This document shows positions 20,525-30,622 of a stretch of 64,000 bases of DNA, one piece after another. The DNA is taken from the NCBI RefSeq assembly GCF_025962655.1, contig NZ_JAGFPE010000002.1, forward strand, positions 1-64,000, given 5' to 3'. Position numbers and translations under genes: made by a program. Under the pieces are notes generated by a model. The model saw only the letters and a list, made by a program, of their open reading frames with translations, had not been told where the DNA came from and did no database searches. This DNA comes from Candidatus Symbiopectobacterium sp. NZEC151 (GTDB lineage: Bacteria; Pseudomonadota; Gammaproteobacteria; Enterobacterales; Enterobacteriaceae). Position 1 is the first letter of the stretch. Each line of letters begins with the position of its first letter.

Positions 20525-21811
20525 ATGGCTGATAAGAAAGCGACACTTACCCTAAATGGTAAAGAGCCCATCGAGCTTGATGTGTTGTCCGGCACGCTTG
20601 GACAAGACGAAATCGATATCCGTAGCCTCGGTTCCAAAGGCTTTTTTACGTTCGATCCGGGATTTACCTCCACGGCGTCTTGCGAATCCAAAATCACCTA
20701 CATTGACGGTGATAAAGGGGTGCTGCTGCATCGCGGCTTCCCTATTGACCAATTGGCGGAGAAATCCACCTATCTGGAAGTCTGCTACATTCTGCTGTTC
20801 GGCGAAGCGCCAACCGCCGAGCAGTTTGACACCTTCAAAACCACGGTAACCCGTCACACCATGATCCACGAACAGATTACGCGTCTGTTCCACGGTTTCC
20901 GTCGCGACTCTCACCCGATGGCGGTGTTGTGCGGCGTAACCGGTGCGCTGGCGGCGTTCTACCACGACTCACTGGATATCAGCATTGAGCGTCACCGCGA
21001 AATCGCCGCGTATCGCCTGCTGTCCAAAATGCCGACCGTGGCCGCCATGTGTTACAAATACTCACTCGGTCAGCCGTTCGTTTACCCGCGCAACGACCTG
21101 TCCTACGCCGGTAATTTCCTGCATATGATGTTCGCTACGCCGTGCGAAGAGTATGTGGTGAATCCGGTACTGGAACGCGCCATGGATCGCATTCTGATCC
21201 TGCATGCCGACCATGAACAGAACGCGTCCACCTCGACGGTGCGTACCGCAGGGTCTTCCGGTGCAAACCCGTTTGCCTGTATCGCTGCGGGCATCGCGTC
21301 TCTGTGGGGACCGGCGCACGGCGGTGCCAACGAAGCCTGTCTGCGAATGCTGGAGGAGATCAACTCGGTTGAGCATATTCCTGAATTCGTCAGACGCGCC
21401 AAGGACAAGAACGACTCCTTCCGCCTGATGGGCTTCGGCCACCGGGTGTATAAAAACTATGACCCGCGTGCCACCGTGATGCGTGAAACTTGCCATGAAG
21501 TGCTTAAAGAGCTGGGCATGAAAGATGACCTGCTGGAAGTGGCTATGGAGCTGGAACACATTGCGCTCAACGATCCCTACTTTATCGAGAAAAAACTCTA
21601 CCCCAACGTGGATTTCTACTCCGGTATCATTTTGAAAGCGATGGGTATTCCGTCTTCCATGTTTACCGTGATCTTCGCGATGGCACGCACCGTCGGCTGG
21701 ATTGCCCACTGGAACGAAATGCACGACGACGGCTTGAAGATTGCGCGTCCGCGCCAGCTGTACACCGGCTACGACAAACGCGACTTCACCTCTTCGCTCA
21801 ACAATCGCTAA
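20525..21811 (+). CDS. gltA: Type II citrate synthase
   Basis: GltA condenses acetyl-CoA with oxaloacetate. The 428-aa protein is the size of E. coli GltA (427 aa), the hexameric, NADH-inhibited form. Motifs are [20 protein letters not shown] (active-site His near residue 230), [15 protein letters not shown] (second His) and [14 protein letters not shown] (third His). Start at 20525 is supported by AAGGAGA 7 nt upstream. Divergent from sdhC. Confidence 0.98.
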   Translation: MADKKATLTLNGKEPIELDVLSGTLGQDEIDIRSLGSKGFFTFDPGFTSTASCESKITYIDGDKGVLLHRGFPIDQLAEKSTYLEVCYILLFGEAPTAEQFDTFKTTVTRHTMIHEQITRLFHGFRRDSHPMAVLCGVTGALAAFYHDSLDISIERHREIAAYRLLSKMPTVAAMCYKYSLGQPFVYPRNDLSYAGNFLHMMFATPCEEYVVNPVLERAMDRILILHADHEQNASTSTVRTAGSSGANPFACIAAGIASLWGPAHGGANEACLRMLEEINSVEHIPEFVRRAKDKNDSFRLMGFGHRVYKNYDPRATVMRETCHEVLKELGMKDDLLEVAMELEHIALNDPYFIEKKLYPNVDFYSGIILKAMGIPSSMFTVIFAMARTVGWIAHWNEMHDDGLKIARPRQLYTGYDKRDFTSSLNNR

Positions 21812-21840
21812 GCGTCATCCGCGAGGCAGCCACACCGACA

Positions 21841-21864
21841 AGCCGGGATTTTCCCGGCTTTTTT
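21841..21864 (+). terminator. gltA intrinsic terminator
   Basis: AGCCGGGA-TTT-TCCCGGCT is followed by TTTTT. It lies about 30 nt after the gltA stop, immediately before the end of the convergent gene nei. Confidence 0.92.
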
Positions 21865-21869
21865 ACGCC

Positions 21870-22661
21870 TCAATGCTGGCAATGTGGACACCAGAAAAAC
21901 GGACGCGAAGAGAGCATGGTGCGCACGATGGGGTGCCCGCAGCGCTCACAGGGTTCCCCTTCACGGTCAAACACCTTGAAACGGAATAACGCGCCGTGAT
22001 GGCGATTGTCATCTACCGTTCCCCGCGTGTGATAGGAAAGGCGCGGCAGTGATAATAACGCGTCACTCAGTGCACTCAGTTGCTCTTCATCCAACGTCGT
22101 CGCACTGTGCTGTGGCGACAGCGCAGCGTGCCATAAAATCTCCGCGCGCAAATAGTTGCCCAGTCCGGCCAAAAAAGACTGATCGAGCAACAAGCCACTC
22201 AAACGGCGACGGCAGAATCTGTTACTCAACACTCTGGCTCGCACCTGTTCCGGGGTAACGGACCTATCAAGCACATCAGGGCCAATGCGCTGCAAGAAAG
22301 GATGTGTGGCCAGCGCATCCGGCGTGAGCATGACAATATCCGAGGCGCTATACAGCAGAATCGCACGATGTTGCGTTTCGAAGCGAACGCGCAAATCGCG
22401 TTTGGTATCCGGCATCACGCCCGCATCAACCACGCGCCATAGGCCATAAAGCTGGTTATGGGTATAAAGAATCCGCCCAGTAGAAAAGTAGGTAAGCAGC
22501 GCTTTACCGCGCGTTTCCAACTTTTCAATCGTCTGCCCGGTAAGCTCCGTTTCGTAAGGTTTTAATTCAGGGAAAGCAAACCAAACCCCGGTTAACGGCT
22601 CCCCCACCACCGCCGCGGCTAACGCGTCGGCGGCGCGGCGGATCTCTGGCCCTTCAGGCAT
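21870..22661 (-). CDS. nei: Endonuclease VIII (DNA glycosylase/AP lyase)
   Basis: Nei removes oxidised pyrimidines from DNA. The start at 22661 gives [14 protein letters not shown], where Pro2 is the catalytic nucleophile after Met removal and Glu3 assists. This yields 263 aa, the length of E. coli Nei. The zinc finger [20 protein letters not shown], continuing CPHC, is at the C-terminus. The frame is open far upstream but that region overlaps pcp. It is the last gene of the ybgI-pxp-pcp-nei group and lies 38 nt after pcp. Confidence 0.97.
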   Translation of the reverse strand: MPEGPEIRRAADALAAAVVGEPLTGVWFAFPELKPYETELTGQTIEKLETRGKALLTYFSTGRILYTHNQLYGLWRVVDAGVMPDTKRDLRVRFETQHRAILLYSASDIVMLTPDALATHPFLQRIGPDVLDRSVTPEQVRARVLSNRFCRRRLSGLLLDQSFLAGLGNYLRAEILWHAALSPQHSATTLDEEQLSALSDALLSLPRLSYHTRGTVDDNRHHGALFRFKVFDREGEPCERCGHPIVRTMLSSRPFFWCPHCQH

Positions 22662-22699
22662 CAATCTCTCCTTTCTCGTCGGGGAATGTGCCCCGGACG

Positions 22700-23347
22700 C
22701 TAATGCGTAGTGCCGCCAGAAATAATCGCATCTTGCTGCTGAGTCAGCGCGACGGCAATCATGGCGACCAGCGCCTGCGTCACCATAGCAATCGGCATTG
22801 ATGGCTCCCCAGGATGGCGCGCCGCCTGTTGCGGTGCATAGGGAATATGAACAAACCCACCACTGACTGCGCCGGAGCGCTGCGCCAGCGCGTGCAATAA
22901 GCCGTACATCACATGATTGCACACAAAGGTGCCTGCGGTGTGGGACACCGAGGCGGGAATCCCCTGCTCGCGTAACGCATTGACCATCGATTTGATCGGC
23001 AAAGTGGCAAAATAGGCGCTCGGTCCCCCTGGGATCACCGAGGTATCGATGGGTTGCTTGCCGTGATTGTCGGGAATACGCGCATCGTTGATGTTGATGG
23101 CGACGCGCTCGACGGTGATTTCGGCGCGCCCTCCCGCTTGTCCAACGGCTATCGTGCAGTCGGGCTGATGCTCAGCCAGCGCGGCATTGAGCTGCTGCAA
23201 CGCCAGGTCGAACACACAGGCTAACTGGCAAGTCACCACCCGCGCACCGGCAATCTCACGCCCTTGCAATACCTTTACCGCTTCCCAGGAAGGGTTGATG
23301 GTTTCCCCGCCAAAGGGCTCAAACGCCGTCACCAATACGGTTTTCAT
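22700..23347 (-). CDS. pcp: Pyroglutamyl-peptidase I
   Basis: This cysteine peptidase (C15 family) removes N-terminal 5-oxoproline from peptides and proteins. The 215-aa length is typical. Family signatures are [20 protein letters not shown] at the N-terminus and [20 protein letters not shown] around residues 134-153, holding the catalytic Cys. A conserved His is expected near residue 167 ([10 protein letters not shown]). E. coli K-12 lacks this gene. Its position beside pxpABC suggests a shared 5-oxoproline salvage role. Confidence 0.96.
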   Translation of the reverse strand: MKTVLVTAFEPFGGETINPSWEAVKVLQGREIAGARVVTCQLACVFDLALQQLNAALAEHQPDCTIAVGQAGGRAEITVERVAININDARIPDNHGKQPIDTSVIPGGPSAYFATLPIKSMVNALREQGIPASVSHTAGTFVCNHVMYGLLHALAQRSGAVSGGFVHIPYAPQQAARHPGEPSMPIAMVTQALVAMIAVALTQQQDAIISGGTTH

Positions 23348-23383
23348 GCTTGATTTTCACTCATTTTGCTGGTGTGGCGTAAC

Positions 23384-24121
23384 TTACGCCGCCCTAACCT
23401 GAATCTGGTGCTCATTGAAACACTGACGCAACTTGCGCGCAAACAGCAGGGCATGATCGCCATCACCATGAAGACAAACCGTATCGGCCTCCACATCAAC
23501 CCAAGTGCCATCGCTGGCACGCACCCGGCGACGTTTGATCATCTCCAGCGTTTGCGCCAGCGCCAGCTCATCGCTTTTGATCAACGCAGCAGGCTGGTCG
23601 CGCGGCACCAGCGTGCCGTCCGGCAGATAACCGCGATCGGCAAACACCTCCTGCCGTGTTGCCAATCCCAACCGCTGACCCGCGTGAATCAGTTCACTTC
23701 CCGCCAACCCGACCAGCCGCAACGCCGGATTCACCGATTGCACCGCACGCGCAATCGCATCGGCCAACATGGGATCGCGCGCGGCCTGGTTATACAGCAT
23801 GCCGTGCGGTTTGACATGCGTCAGCCTGCCGCCTTCAACTGCCACAATCGCGCTTAACGCGCCCAGTTGATACACCACCTGAGCGAAGACCGTGTCTGCG
23901 GATACCGACATCGCCTTGCGGCCAAAGTTTTCCCGATCGAGAAAGCTGGGATGGGCCCCCAGCGCCACGCCGTAGCGCATCCCCCAACGCACCGACTGGC
24001 GCATGGTTTGAGCGTCCCCCGCATGAAACCCACAGGCAATATTGGCAGACGTGACTAACTGTAATAGCGCTTCATCATTGTTGCCGCCTTCGCCCAGATC
24101 GGCATTTAAATCAATAATCAT
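23384..24121 (-). CDS. pxpA: 5-oxoprolinase subunit A
   Basis: PxpA (LamB/YcsF family) is part of the ATP-dependent prokaryotic 5-oxoprolinase that converts 5-oxoproline to glutamate. The start at 24121 gives [12 protein letters not shown] and 245 aa (244 in E. coli). It is supported by GGAGG 5 nt upstream, inside pxpC. Conserved blocks are [37 protein letters not shown] and [10 protein letters not shown]. It overlaps the end of pxpC by 11 nt. Confidence 0.97.
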   Translation of the reverse strand: MIIDLNADLGEGGNNDEALLQLVTSANIACGFHAGDAQTMRQSVRWGMRYGVALGAHPSFLDRENFGRKAMSVSADTVFAQVVYQLGALSAIVAVEGGRLTHVKPHGMLYNQAARDPMLADAIARAVQSVNPALRLVGLAGSELIHAGQRLGLATRQEVFADRGYLPDGTLVPRDQPAALIKSDELALAQTLEMIKRRRVRASDGTWVDVEADTVCLHGDGDHALLFARKLRQCFNEHQIQVRAA

Positions 24122-25043
24122 TGAGCCTCCACGCCAGTTGTTCCAGATAACGCCTTTGCGCCTCTGACGCACGCAAGGCGTCATCCAGCGTGCAGGGAAT
24201 GAAATGTATCGGTTCACCGAGCCGAATCTGCGCCAGATGGAATAAATCCGCCTCAATCACACAAGCAATGCGTGGGTAACCACCGGTGGTCTGCGCATCG
24301 GCCAGTAACAGGATCGGTTGACCCCCGTGCGGCACCTGAATCACCCCCGGCAGTACGCCGTGAGAAAAAAGCTCTCGCGGTGTTATGCGTGTCAACGCCG
24401 GTCCCTGTAACCGATATCCCATACGGTTACTCTGCGGACTCAGTTGCCAACCGGTGCGCCAAAACGTGTCGCGCGCCTCTTCACTGAATTCATGATATTC
24501 CGGCCCGGGAAGCACCCGCACCCGATTGCTGAACAGAATCTGCTTGATGCCGACAGGCTTATGCGGCTTGCGGTAGGCGGCTTTTTTCAGCGGAAGGATA
24601 TCGCCATCTTGGAGCGGTCGACCAAGATAGCCACCAAACCCGGCTTTCAAATCAGTACTTAGCGATCCGAGCACCTCTGGCAGCCCCAGGCCACCGGAAA
24701 TAGCCAGATAACTGCGCATGCCCCGACGCGGCATGCGCAGCCTGAGCGTTTGCCCCGCTTTCACATGAAAACGCCAACCGGTCCAGACCGGCTTACCATC
24801 GAGCTCGGCGTGGCTATCAGCCCCGGTCAATGCAATCCAGCAAGATGAGGTAAAGGTCGCCGCGAATTTTCCGAGCGTAATTTCCAGCCCGGCTTCGGAC
24901 ATCGCGTTGCCCACCAGCAAATTGGCAATGCTTAATGCTGGCATGTCCAGCGCACCAGACTGGCTGATACCCAGATGACGCAGATGATGCCGCCCGGCAT
25001 CCTGCACCGAGGTATGCAGCCCGGCATGAGTTATCTTTAGCAT
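24111..25043 (-). CDS. pxpC: 5-oxoprolinase subunit C
   Basis: PxpC is the biotin-dependent-carboxylase-like domain of 5-oxoprolinase (310 aa, same as E. coli). It begins [20 protein letters not shown] and has the conserved [42 protein letters not shown] and [18 protein letters not shown]. It overlaps pxpB by 7 nt and pxpA by 11 nt, so the three subunits are translationally coupled. Confidence 0.97.
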   Translation of the reverse strand: MLKITHAGLHTSVQDAGRHHLRHLGISQSGALDMPALSIANLLVGNAMSEAGLEITLGKFAATFTSSCWIALTGADSHAELDGKPVWTGWRFHVKAGQTLRLRMPRRGMRSYLAISGGLGLPEVLGSLSTDLKAGFGGYLGRPLQDGDILPLKKAAYRKPHKPVGIKQILFSNRVRVLPGPEYHEFSEEARDTFWRTGWQLSPQSNRMGYRLQGPALTRITPRELFSHGVLPGVIQVPHGGQPILLLADAQTTGGYPRIACVIEADLFHLAQIRLGEPIHFIPCTLDDALRASEAQRRYLEQLAWRLNDY

Positions 25044-25693
25044 AGGCCCTCCGGCTGCGGCACGAAGCGCACATTGTCACCGGGACGCAGCAACGTGGGT
25101 GGCTCCGCTCGCGGATCGAACAGCGTTGCCGACGTTCGGCCAATCAACTGCCAGCCTCCGGGGGTTGCCAGCGGGTAAATGCCGGTTTGCCGACCACCAA
25201 TACCGACACTGCCAGCGGGCACACTCAGGCGCGGCTCTGCACGCCGTGGCGAATGCAGGGGTTCTGGCAATCCTGCCAGATAAGGAAATCCCGGCTGAAA
25301 ACCCAGAAAGTACACCACATAGTGCGCCGCTGCATGCGCCTCCACCACCTGACGCGGAGAGAGCTGGCAATGCTGCGCCACCTGCAACAAATCCGGGCCA
25401 GCGTCGCCGCCATACACCACCGGAATCGTGATGTCCCGCGCTTCAATCGTTACCGATTCACTCTCTTCCCACCAGCGCTGCAAACGCTCAATAGCATCGC
25501 GCGCCGCCTGCTGCGGATGGGTTAACACCACCGTCAGGTTATTCATCCCAGGGATCGCCGCCTCCACCGCTTCATGCTGATGAAGACGTTCAGCCAGCCC
25601 CCAGATACGCTGTTGGCTTTGCAATGACAGCGGCGGCTCCAGTTCCAGCACCACGGCCCGCTCGCCCAATAAGTAGCACCGCGCTCGTTGCAC
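25037..25693 (-). CDS. pxpB: 5-oxoprolinase subunit B
   Basis: PxpB is the KipI-like subunit of 5-oxoprolinase. A GTG start at 25693 is chosen: it gives 218 aa (the E. coli length), the N-terminus (M)[20 protein letters not shown], and has GGGGAG 6 nt upstream. The frame is open to an upstream ATG that would add 32 residues without family support. Conserved motifs are [28 protein letters not shown] and RTGIYPL-type residues in [19 protein letters not shown]. Confidence 0.95.
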   Translation of the reverse strand: MQRARCYLLGERAVVLELEPPLSLQSQQRIWGLAERLHQHEAVEAAIPGMNNLTVVLTHPQQAARDAIERLQRWWEESESVTIEARDITIPVVYGGDAGPDLLQVAQHCQLSPRQVVEAHAAAHYVVYFLGFQPGFPYLAGLPEPLHSPRRAEPRLSVPAGSVGIGGRQTGIYPLATPGGWQLIGRTSATLFDPRAEPPTLLRPGDNVRFVPQPEGLC

Positions 25694-25859
25694 GCTCTTC
25701 TCCCCATCGCGGTAGGGCATTACTCTGCCATGCCGCCTTGATACGCACTTCGCCCGACACCACGAGCGATAAGGTTTGTTAATAGACAAGCAATAAAGAT
25801 GCCACTTTCTCTCACTAAAATTTTTATATTATTTTTAAAAAACAGTGAGTTGATTAGCA

Positions 25860-26603
25860 CTAGGCGGGATTAGGGATATCCACAAAGGTTACATCAAACC
25901 CGTGCTGCTGCGCCAACCACTCCCCCAGCGCCTTAATGCCACCACGCTCTGTCGCGTGATGGCCTGCCGCATAGAAGTGCAGCCCCATCTCACGGGCGAT
26001 ATGAATCGTCTGTTCCGATACTTCTCCGGTGAAGAACGCATCGACGCCAAAGCGCGCCGCTTGCTCAATAAAGCCCTGACCGCCACCGGAGCACCAGGCC
26101 AACCGCGTTATCTGCGACGGTGCATTATCCCCACAATGCAGCACGGAACGCCCCAATCGCGCCTCCAGACGCTCACGTAACGCCTCGCCACTCACAGGCT
26201 GAGACAGTTCGCCATAAGGCAGCAGTTGCTCAATATCACCCAGCACGCGGATGTCTAACAGCGCCGCCAGACGGGCGTTATTACCTAACTCGGGATGGGC
26301 GTCCAACGGCAAATGATAGCCATAGAGGTTGATATCGTTCGCCAGCAATGTCTTCAAGCGACGCCGCTTCATGCCGGAAATCACCGGAGACTCGTTTTTC
26401 CAAAAATAGCCGTGGTGAACCAGCACGGCATCAGCCTGTTGAGCAACGGCTACGTCCAGCAGTGCCTGCGAGGCAGTCACTCCGGTGACAATCCGCTGCA
26501 CGTTTTCACGCCCTTCAACCTGCAACCCGTTGGGCGCGTAATCCTGAAACGCGGCCACATTCAGTTGCTGGTTGATCACTGTTTCCAATTCGCTGTTGCG
26601 CAT
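25860..26603 (-). CDS. ybgI: NIF3-family metal-binding protein YbgI
   Basis: YbgI is a 247-aa dinuclear-metal protein of the NIF3/GTP cyclohydrolase I type 2 family, the same length as in E. coli. Metal-binding residues are visible in VLVHHGYFWKN (about 62-72) and near the C-terminus in FYAAGHHATERGGIKAL. The exact role is unproven. It lies 8 nt after phrB and probably shares its transcript. E. coli has dtpD between the two genes, which is absent here. Confidence 0.95.
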   Translation of the reverse strand: MRNSELETVINQQLNVAAFQDYAPNGLQVEGRENVQRIVTGVTASQALLDVAVAQQADAVLVHHGYFWKNESPVISGMKRRRLKTLLANDINLYGYHLPLDAHPELGNNARLAALLDIRVLGDIEQLLPYGELSQPVSGEALRERLEARLGRSVLHCGDNAPSQITRLAWCSGGGQGFIEQAARFGVDAFFTGEVSEQTIHIAREMGLHFYAAGHHATERGGIKALGEWLAQQHGFDVTFVDIPNPA

Positions 26604-26611
26604 AACGCTCC

Positions 26612-28066
26612 TTAATATGCCTGATTCTGGCCTTTTTCCTGCGACGCTTTCGCGGCCTCAAAGGCTTCCAGCGTCATCAGCCTGGCCTGTTTATGATCGA
26701 CCATCGGCGTCGGATAATCCAACGTGCGCCCTTGCCGCTGCGCCCAGCGATGCGGTTGGTGAATATCGCCGTCTGGCACCTCGGCCAGTTCGGGCACCCA
26801 ATGGCGGATAAATGTCCCTTGCGGATCGAAACGTTCGCCCTGCGTGGTCGGGTTAAAAATACGAAAATAGGGTGCCGCGTCGGTACCGGTAGAGGCAGCC
26901 CACTGCCAGCCGCCATTGTTCGCGGCCAAATCGCCGTCCAGCAGTTGAGAAATAAAATAGCGCTCCCCTGCCCGCCAGTCGATAAGCAAATCTTTTACCA
27001 GAAAACTGGCGCAGATCATGCGTAGCCGATTATGCATCCATCCGGTGCCGTTCAATTGGCGCATCGCGGCATCAACAATCGGAAAGCCAGTCTTACCCTG
27101 TTGCCAGGCTGCCAGCGCTTTTTCGTCCTGCCGCCATTGCACCTGCTGCGTCCAATCTACAAACGGGTGGTGTTTACACAAGCGCGGCCAGGCAACCAGC
27201 AGATGGCGATAAAACTCACGCCATACCAGTTCGCTCAACCAGGTAAACGCCCCACCGTCAGACTGTTCTAACAGAGTGGGATGCTCTGCACGCAGACGAT
27301 TGAGGCACTGACGCGGTGAGATGACGCCCAATGCCAGATAAGGCGAAAGTTGGCTGGTGCCTTGCTGTGCGGGAAAATCACGCTGTTGGTGATAATCAGC
27401 CGCGTTCGATTGGCAAAATTGGCGTAATCGCGCCAACGCGGCCTGTTCTCCTGCCGGAAACAGCGTCTCGTCCACCGCCTGTTGAGGGTAATCGAAGGGG
27501 ATCAACGCCGCCCATTTTCCCACGTCTGCGTTGGCACGCTTTTTCGGCGCGGGGAAGCAGGTAACCTCCATCTCCAGCAAACGCTGGATAAACGCTTTGC
27601 GAAACGGCGTAAAGACTTTGTACATCTCCTGTTTTCCCGTCACCAGACTGCCTGGCGCTAGCAGTACGCTGTCATCAAACCCCTGACACACCACCTGCCC
27701 GTGCAGTTTGGCTTCCAGCGCACGATCCCGTTCGCGCTCATTGATTTCGTACTGGTAATGATAAAACAGGTGGGAAACATGCTGCTTTTTGCAAAACGCA
27801 TCAACGGCGTCAACCGCCAGATGAAAGTCCTCACATTGTTGATAAAACAGCGGAATCCCTTTATCTGCCAACGACTGTTGTAATGCCTGGAGATTCTGTA
27901 GCAGAAACGTCGCCTGACGCGGCGCCATGCCGTGCGCCTGCCATTGGCCTGGCGTAGCAATATAAAGCGCAATGACCTTGGCATCGGCGTTCTGACAAGC
28001 AGCATGCAGCGCGGAGTGATCGGTGATCCGTAAATCATGGCGAAACCAGACCAGATGCGTGGTCAT
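26612..28066 (-). CDS. phrB: Deoxyribodipyrimidine photolyase
   Basis: This CPD photolyase repairs cyclobutane pyrimidine dimers with blue light. The 484-aa protein (472 in E. coli) has the antenna (MTHF) domain starting HLVWFRHDLRITDHSALHAA. The C-terminal FAD domain has LSPYLALGVISPRQCL, MRQLNGTGWMHNRLRM and GDLAANNGGWQWAASTGTD, followed by YFRIFNP. These include the Trp electron-transfer region. It lies 22 nt after ybgA and 8 nt before ybgI. Confidence 0.97.
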   Translation of the reverse strand: MTTHLVWFRHDLRITDHSALHAACQNADAKVIALYIATPGQWQAHGMAPRQATFLLQNLQALQQSLADKGIPLFYQQCEDFHLAVDAVDAFCKKQHVSHLFYHYQYEINERERDRALEAKLHGQVVCQGFDDSVLLAPGSLVTGKQEMYKVFTPFRKAFIQRLLEMEVTCFPAPKKRANADVGKWAALIPFDYPQQAVDETLFPAGEQAALARLRQFCQSNAADYHQQRDFPAQQGTSQLSPYLALGVISPRQCLNRLRAEHPTLLEQSDGGAFTWLSELVWREFYRHLLVAWPRLCKHHPFVDWTQQVQWRQDEKALAAWQQGKTGFPIVDAAMRQLNGTGWMHNRLRMICASFLVKDLLIDWRAGERYFISQLLDGDLAANNGGWQWAASTGTDAAPYFRIFNPTTQGERFDPQGTFIRHWVPELAEVPDGDIHQPHRWAQRQGRTLDYPTPMVDHKQARLMTLEAFEAAKASQEKGQNQAY

Positions 28067-28088
28067 AACTGTTCCTTACTGGAAAATA

Positions 28089-29048
28089 TTAGTGGCCATA
28101 GCGTAAACGCAAAGCTTCAGGATAGGGGTCAAAGTAGCGCTGCTGCGCCAGGTAATCATCAGGGTATTCGGTCATGTAATGACGCAACAGCGTCATCGGT
28201 GCCAGCAGCGGTTGCACACCTTGCCGATAACGATCGATCAGATTGGCTAACTCCTGACGCTGTTGGGAGGTCAGGTGGGGACGAAAATAACCCTGAACGT
28301 GCATCAATACATTGGTATGGTTACGACGCGATGCCGGGTGCGACAACAATCGCATAAAACGCAGCCGGTATTCCGTGGCAAAGGCTTCCAACGTCGGCCA
28401 TTGCGCCATGCCTGCGACAAAAGGGCCCAGCTCTCGGTATTCGGGCTGCGAGTGCGCCAGTAACAACAATTTATAGCGGCTATGGAACGCCATCAGTGCG
28501 CCACGCGACAGCCCCTGCTGCCAGATTTGCTGCAATTCATGCAAGGCATAAACCCGGGCAATAAAGTTCTCTCGCAGCACAGGATCGCTCAAGCGGCCAT
28601 TCTCCTCTAACGGCAACCACGGCATGTGCCGTTTCAGCGCTTGTGCAAACAGCCCTTCCCCGCTTTTCCGGGCATTTTTTCCCTGACTGTCATAGACCTT
28701 GACCCGTTCCATCCCGCAACTGGGGGATTTGGCACACAGGATAAAACCGCACAGATCGCGCAACGATGCCATTTTTTGCTCGGAAAAAGCGAGCATTTTA
28801 TCCGTGACATCGATGCCAGAACCGTTGCTGGCACAGAGCCGAATCCCCTGCTGCCCCTCGTTGACCAGCCGCAGCGCCGGGCGCGGCACAGGCAGTCCGA
28901 CCGCCATTTCGGGACATACTGGCTGAAAATGGCAATAAGGGGCTAATTGATCAACAGCAAACTCAAGACGCTTATGCCCACCGTCAAACCGCACTGGCGC
29001 ACCGAGCAAACATGCACTTATTCCAACAGGAATAGGAGCTGACATCAT
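28089..29048 (-). CDS. ybgA: TudS (DUF523)-DUF1722 fusion protein, long YbgA
   Basis: The 319-aa protein has two domains. The N-terminal DUF523/TudS half (about 1-150) shows the three Cys motifs known to bind a 4Fe-4S cluster in thiouracil desulfurase: SACLLGAPVRFDGGHKR, CPEMAVGLPVPR and CAKSPSCG. The C-terminal DUF1722 half (about 185-305) contains FHSRYKLLLLAHSQPEYREL. E. coli YbgA (169 aa) has only DUF1722. The start at 29048 has GGAG 7 nt upstream. Expression with phrB suggests a role in nucleobase repair, but function is unproven. Confidence 0.93.
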   Translation of the reverse strand: MMSAPIPVGISACLLGAPVRFDGGHKRLEFAVDQLAPYCHFQPVCPEMAVGLPVPRPALRLVNEGQQGIRLCASNGSGIDVTDKMLAFSEQKMASLRDLCGFILCAKSPSCGMERVKVYDSQGKNARKSGEGLFAQALKRHMPWLPLEENGRLSDPVLRENFIARVYALHELQQIWQQGLSRGALMAFHSRYKLLLLAHSQPEYRELGPFVAGMAQWPTLEAFATEYRLRFMRLLSHPASRRNHTNVLMHVQGYFRPHLTSQQRQELANLIDRYRQGVQPLLAPMTLLRHYMTEYPDDYLAQQRYFDPYPEALRLRYGH

Positions 29049-29240
29049 AAACGCTCTCCCGTTCGTCAACATTCCCTCAGCATAGCGGATTTCAAGCGGT
29101 TACGGAGCAGATCGAGCGAAAACAAAAACCAAGGCGTATCAGAGGGAAGAGCAAAGGGAATAAAAAGACAGAGCTACTGACCGAGGCGTATTTGAGGTCA
29201 GTAGCGCACAACGATGTTGGTTACTGAATTGCTGAGAGGC

Positions 29241-29447
29241 TTAGAAAAAATCACCGGCTGCCGCTTCAGATTGTGCCATCCAGACCGGCTGATCGCTGGT
29301 TTTCAACCAAACACGGTGCAAATAGCTGTAAAAGCGGGCGCGATCGGTACGAAACAGCATTACAGGCAACGCCAGTAATCCGAAAGCAACAACAGCAACG
29401 CGACGTAGGAGAACGCGATACAAGGGATAAGCAGTATAAATCGACAT
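29241..29447 (-). CDS. ybfA: Small protein YbfA (DUF2517)
   Basis: This 68-aa protein resembles E. coli YbfA, particularly in [18 protein letters not shown] and [11 protein letters not shown]. One hydrophobic stretch (about 13-30) suggests membrane association. AGGAGG lies shortly before the ATG. In E. coli ybfA lies next to kdpFABC, and here it faces the orphan kdpE. Confidence 0.93.
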   Translation of the reverse strand: MSIYTAYPLYRVLLRRVAVVAFGLLALPVMLFRTDRARFYSYLHRVWLKTSDQPVWMAQSEAAAGDFF

Positions 29448-29462
29448 AGCGATCCTCCTTCA

Positions 29463-29827
29463 TCAGTGAGCGGCCACTGCAACGACCTGGCTCACAAAAT
29501 CAACATAACGATGAATAACTGCTCAAAATAGTACCGCTTTTGTTGAAACTTTACTACTCATCGGACCAGAAAAAGATCGTGTTTTCGTCAATTTTCCCGA
29601 ATATTCTGTTATTGAGTTACATAATGGTTAATGAATTACATTTAATGTATAAATTCATGTTGCGTTTATTGGCTTTTTTATCCGCTACCGCCGCGCTGCT
29701 CGCTTTCCGTCACCCGAAAGGCTTTTGTCGCAAGCACACGGAAATATATGATAGCGTCATAGAGTAGCGTTCGACGTCGTGCAGACGGCTCAATGCCAGC
29801 AGCAACGAGACAGAAGGAGTAAATACC
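29463..29827. other. Gap between ybfA and kdpE where kdpFABCD would be expected
   Basis: In E. coli kdpFABCD (over 5 kb) lies between ybfA and kdpE. Only 365 bp separate them here, and I see no recognisable kdpF, A, B, C or D sequence. A short frame ending RADGSMPAATRQKE and a TAA at 29820-29822, overlapping the kdpE Shine-Dalgarno, is where a KdpD tail would lie. It is too short to identify. The first part (29480-29680) is AT-rich. Confidence 0.6.
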
Positions 29828-30511
29828 CTGTTACCCGCTAGCGTTTTGATCGTAGAAGATGAAAAAGAGATCCAGCGCTTTGTACGCAGCGCGTTGGAAA
29901 ACGAAGGGCTGCGCGTTTTTGATGCACAGACCTTGCAACGTGGCCTGCTGGAAACCGCTACCCGCAAGCCCGATCTGGTGATTCTCGATCTCGGATTGCC
30001 TGATGGTGATGGCACCCTTTACCTGCGTGACGTTCGCCAGTGGAGCAGCATACCGATTATTGTGCTGTCCGCACGCAGTGATGAACGGGATAAAATCGAC
30101 GCGCTGGATGCGGGTGCTGACGATTATCTCGCCAAGCCGTTCGGGATTGGTGAATTACTGGCCCGTGTGCGCGTGGCATTACGCCGCCACGGGGCTAACG
30201 CAATGGAAAGCCCGTTGGTGACATTCGGCAGCGTTACCGTTGATCTCAGCCAGCGTTTGGTCAGCCGGGACGGCGAAACGCTACATCTGACGCCCACCGA
30301 ATTCAAACTCCTGGCGCTGCTGCTGGCGAATGCGGGCAAAGTGCTGACGCAGCGCCAACTGCTGGTGCACGTTTGGGGACCCAATGCGGTGGAAAGCAGC
30401 CATTACCTGCGCATCTATATGGGACACCTGCGACAAAAGTTGGAAAACGATCCCACACGGCCTCGCCACTTTATCACTGAAACCGCGGTAGGTTACCGTT
30501 TTATGCCTTGA
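29828..30511 (+). CDS. kdpE: KdpE-type response regulator, orphan
   Basis: This is an OmpR-family response regulator closely similar to KdpE, with LQRGLLETATRKPDLVILDL, VWGPNAVESSHYLRIYMGHL and RPRHFITETAVGYRFM. The receiver has its acidic pocket (VEDE), the phospho-Asp in LVILDLGLPD and Lys in LAKPFG; the winged-helix domain occupies about 130-225. The N-terminal beta strand requires a start upstream of TTG 29846. The best candidate is CTG at 29828, 8 nt after AGGAG, giving 227 aa (225 in E. coli). CTG starts are rare. The partner kinase kdpD and the pump genes are not present here, so any phosphate donor is unknown. Confidence 0.88.
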   Translation: MLPASVLIVEDEKEIQRFVRSALENEGLRVFDAQTLQRGLLETATRKPDLVILDLGLPDGDGTLYLRDVRQWSSIPIIVLSARSDERDKIDALDAGADDYLAKPFGIGELLARVRVALRRHGANAMESPLVTFGSVTVDLSQRLVSRDGETLHLTPTEFKLLALLLANAGKVLTQRQLLVHVWGPNAVESSHYLRIYMGHLRQKLENDPTRPRHFITETAVGYRFMP

Positions 30512-30622
30512 GCCACCGTGCTGATTAAACAGCGGATAACACTGGTTATCCCCCCCGAGCAGGCGTAACATCCCACGCTCATTCTATTGATCTCCATCCT
30601 GATTTTAATGCTGAGGCTCATC

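Noticed and set aside
29540-29767. 75-codon frame upstream of kdpE, considered as a kdpF or membrane-protein remnant
   Set aside because: It does not resemble KdpF, has no ribosome site, and the hydrophobic patch is explained by AT-rich sequence.
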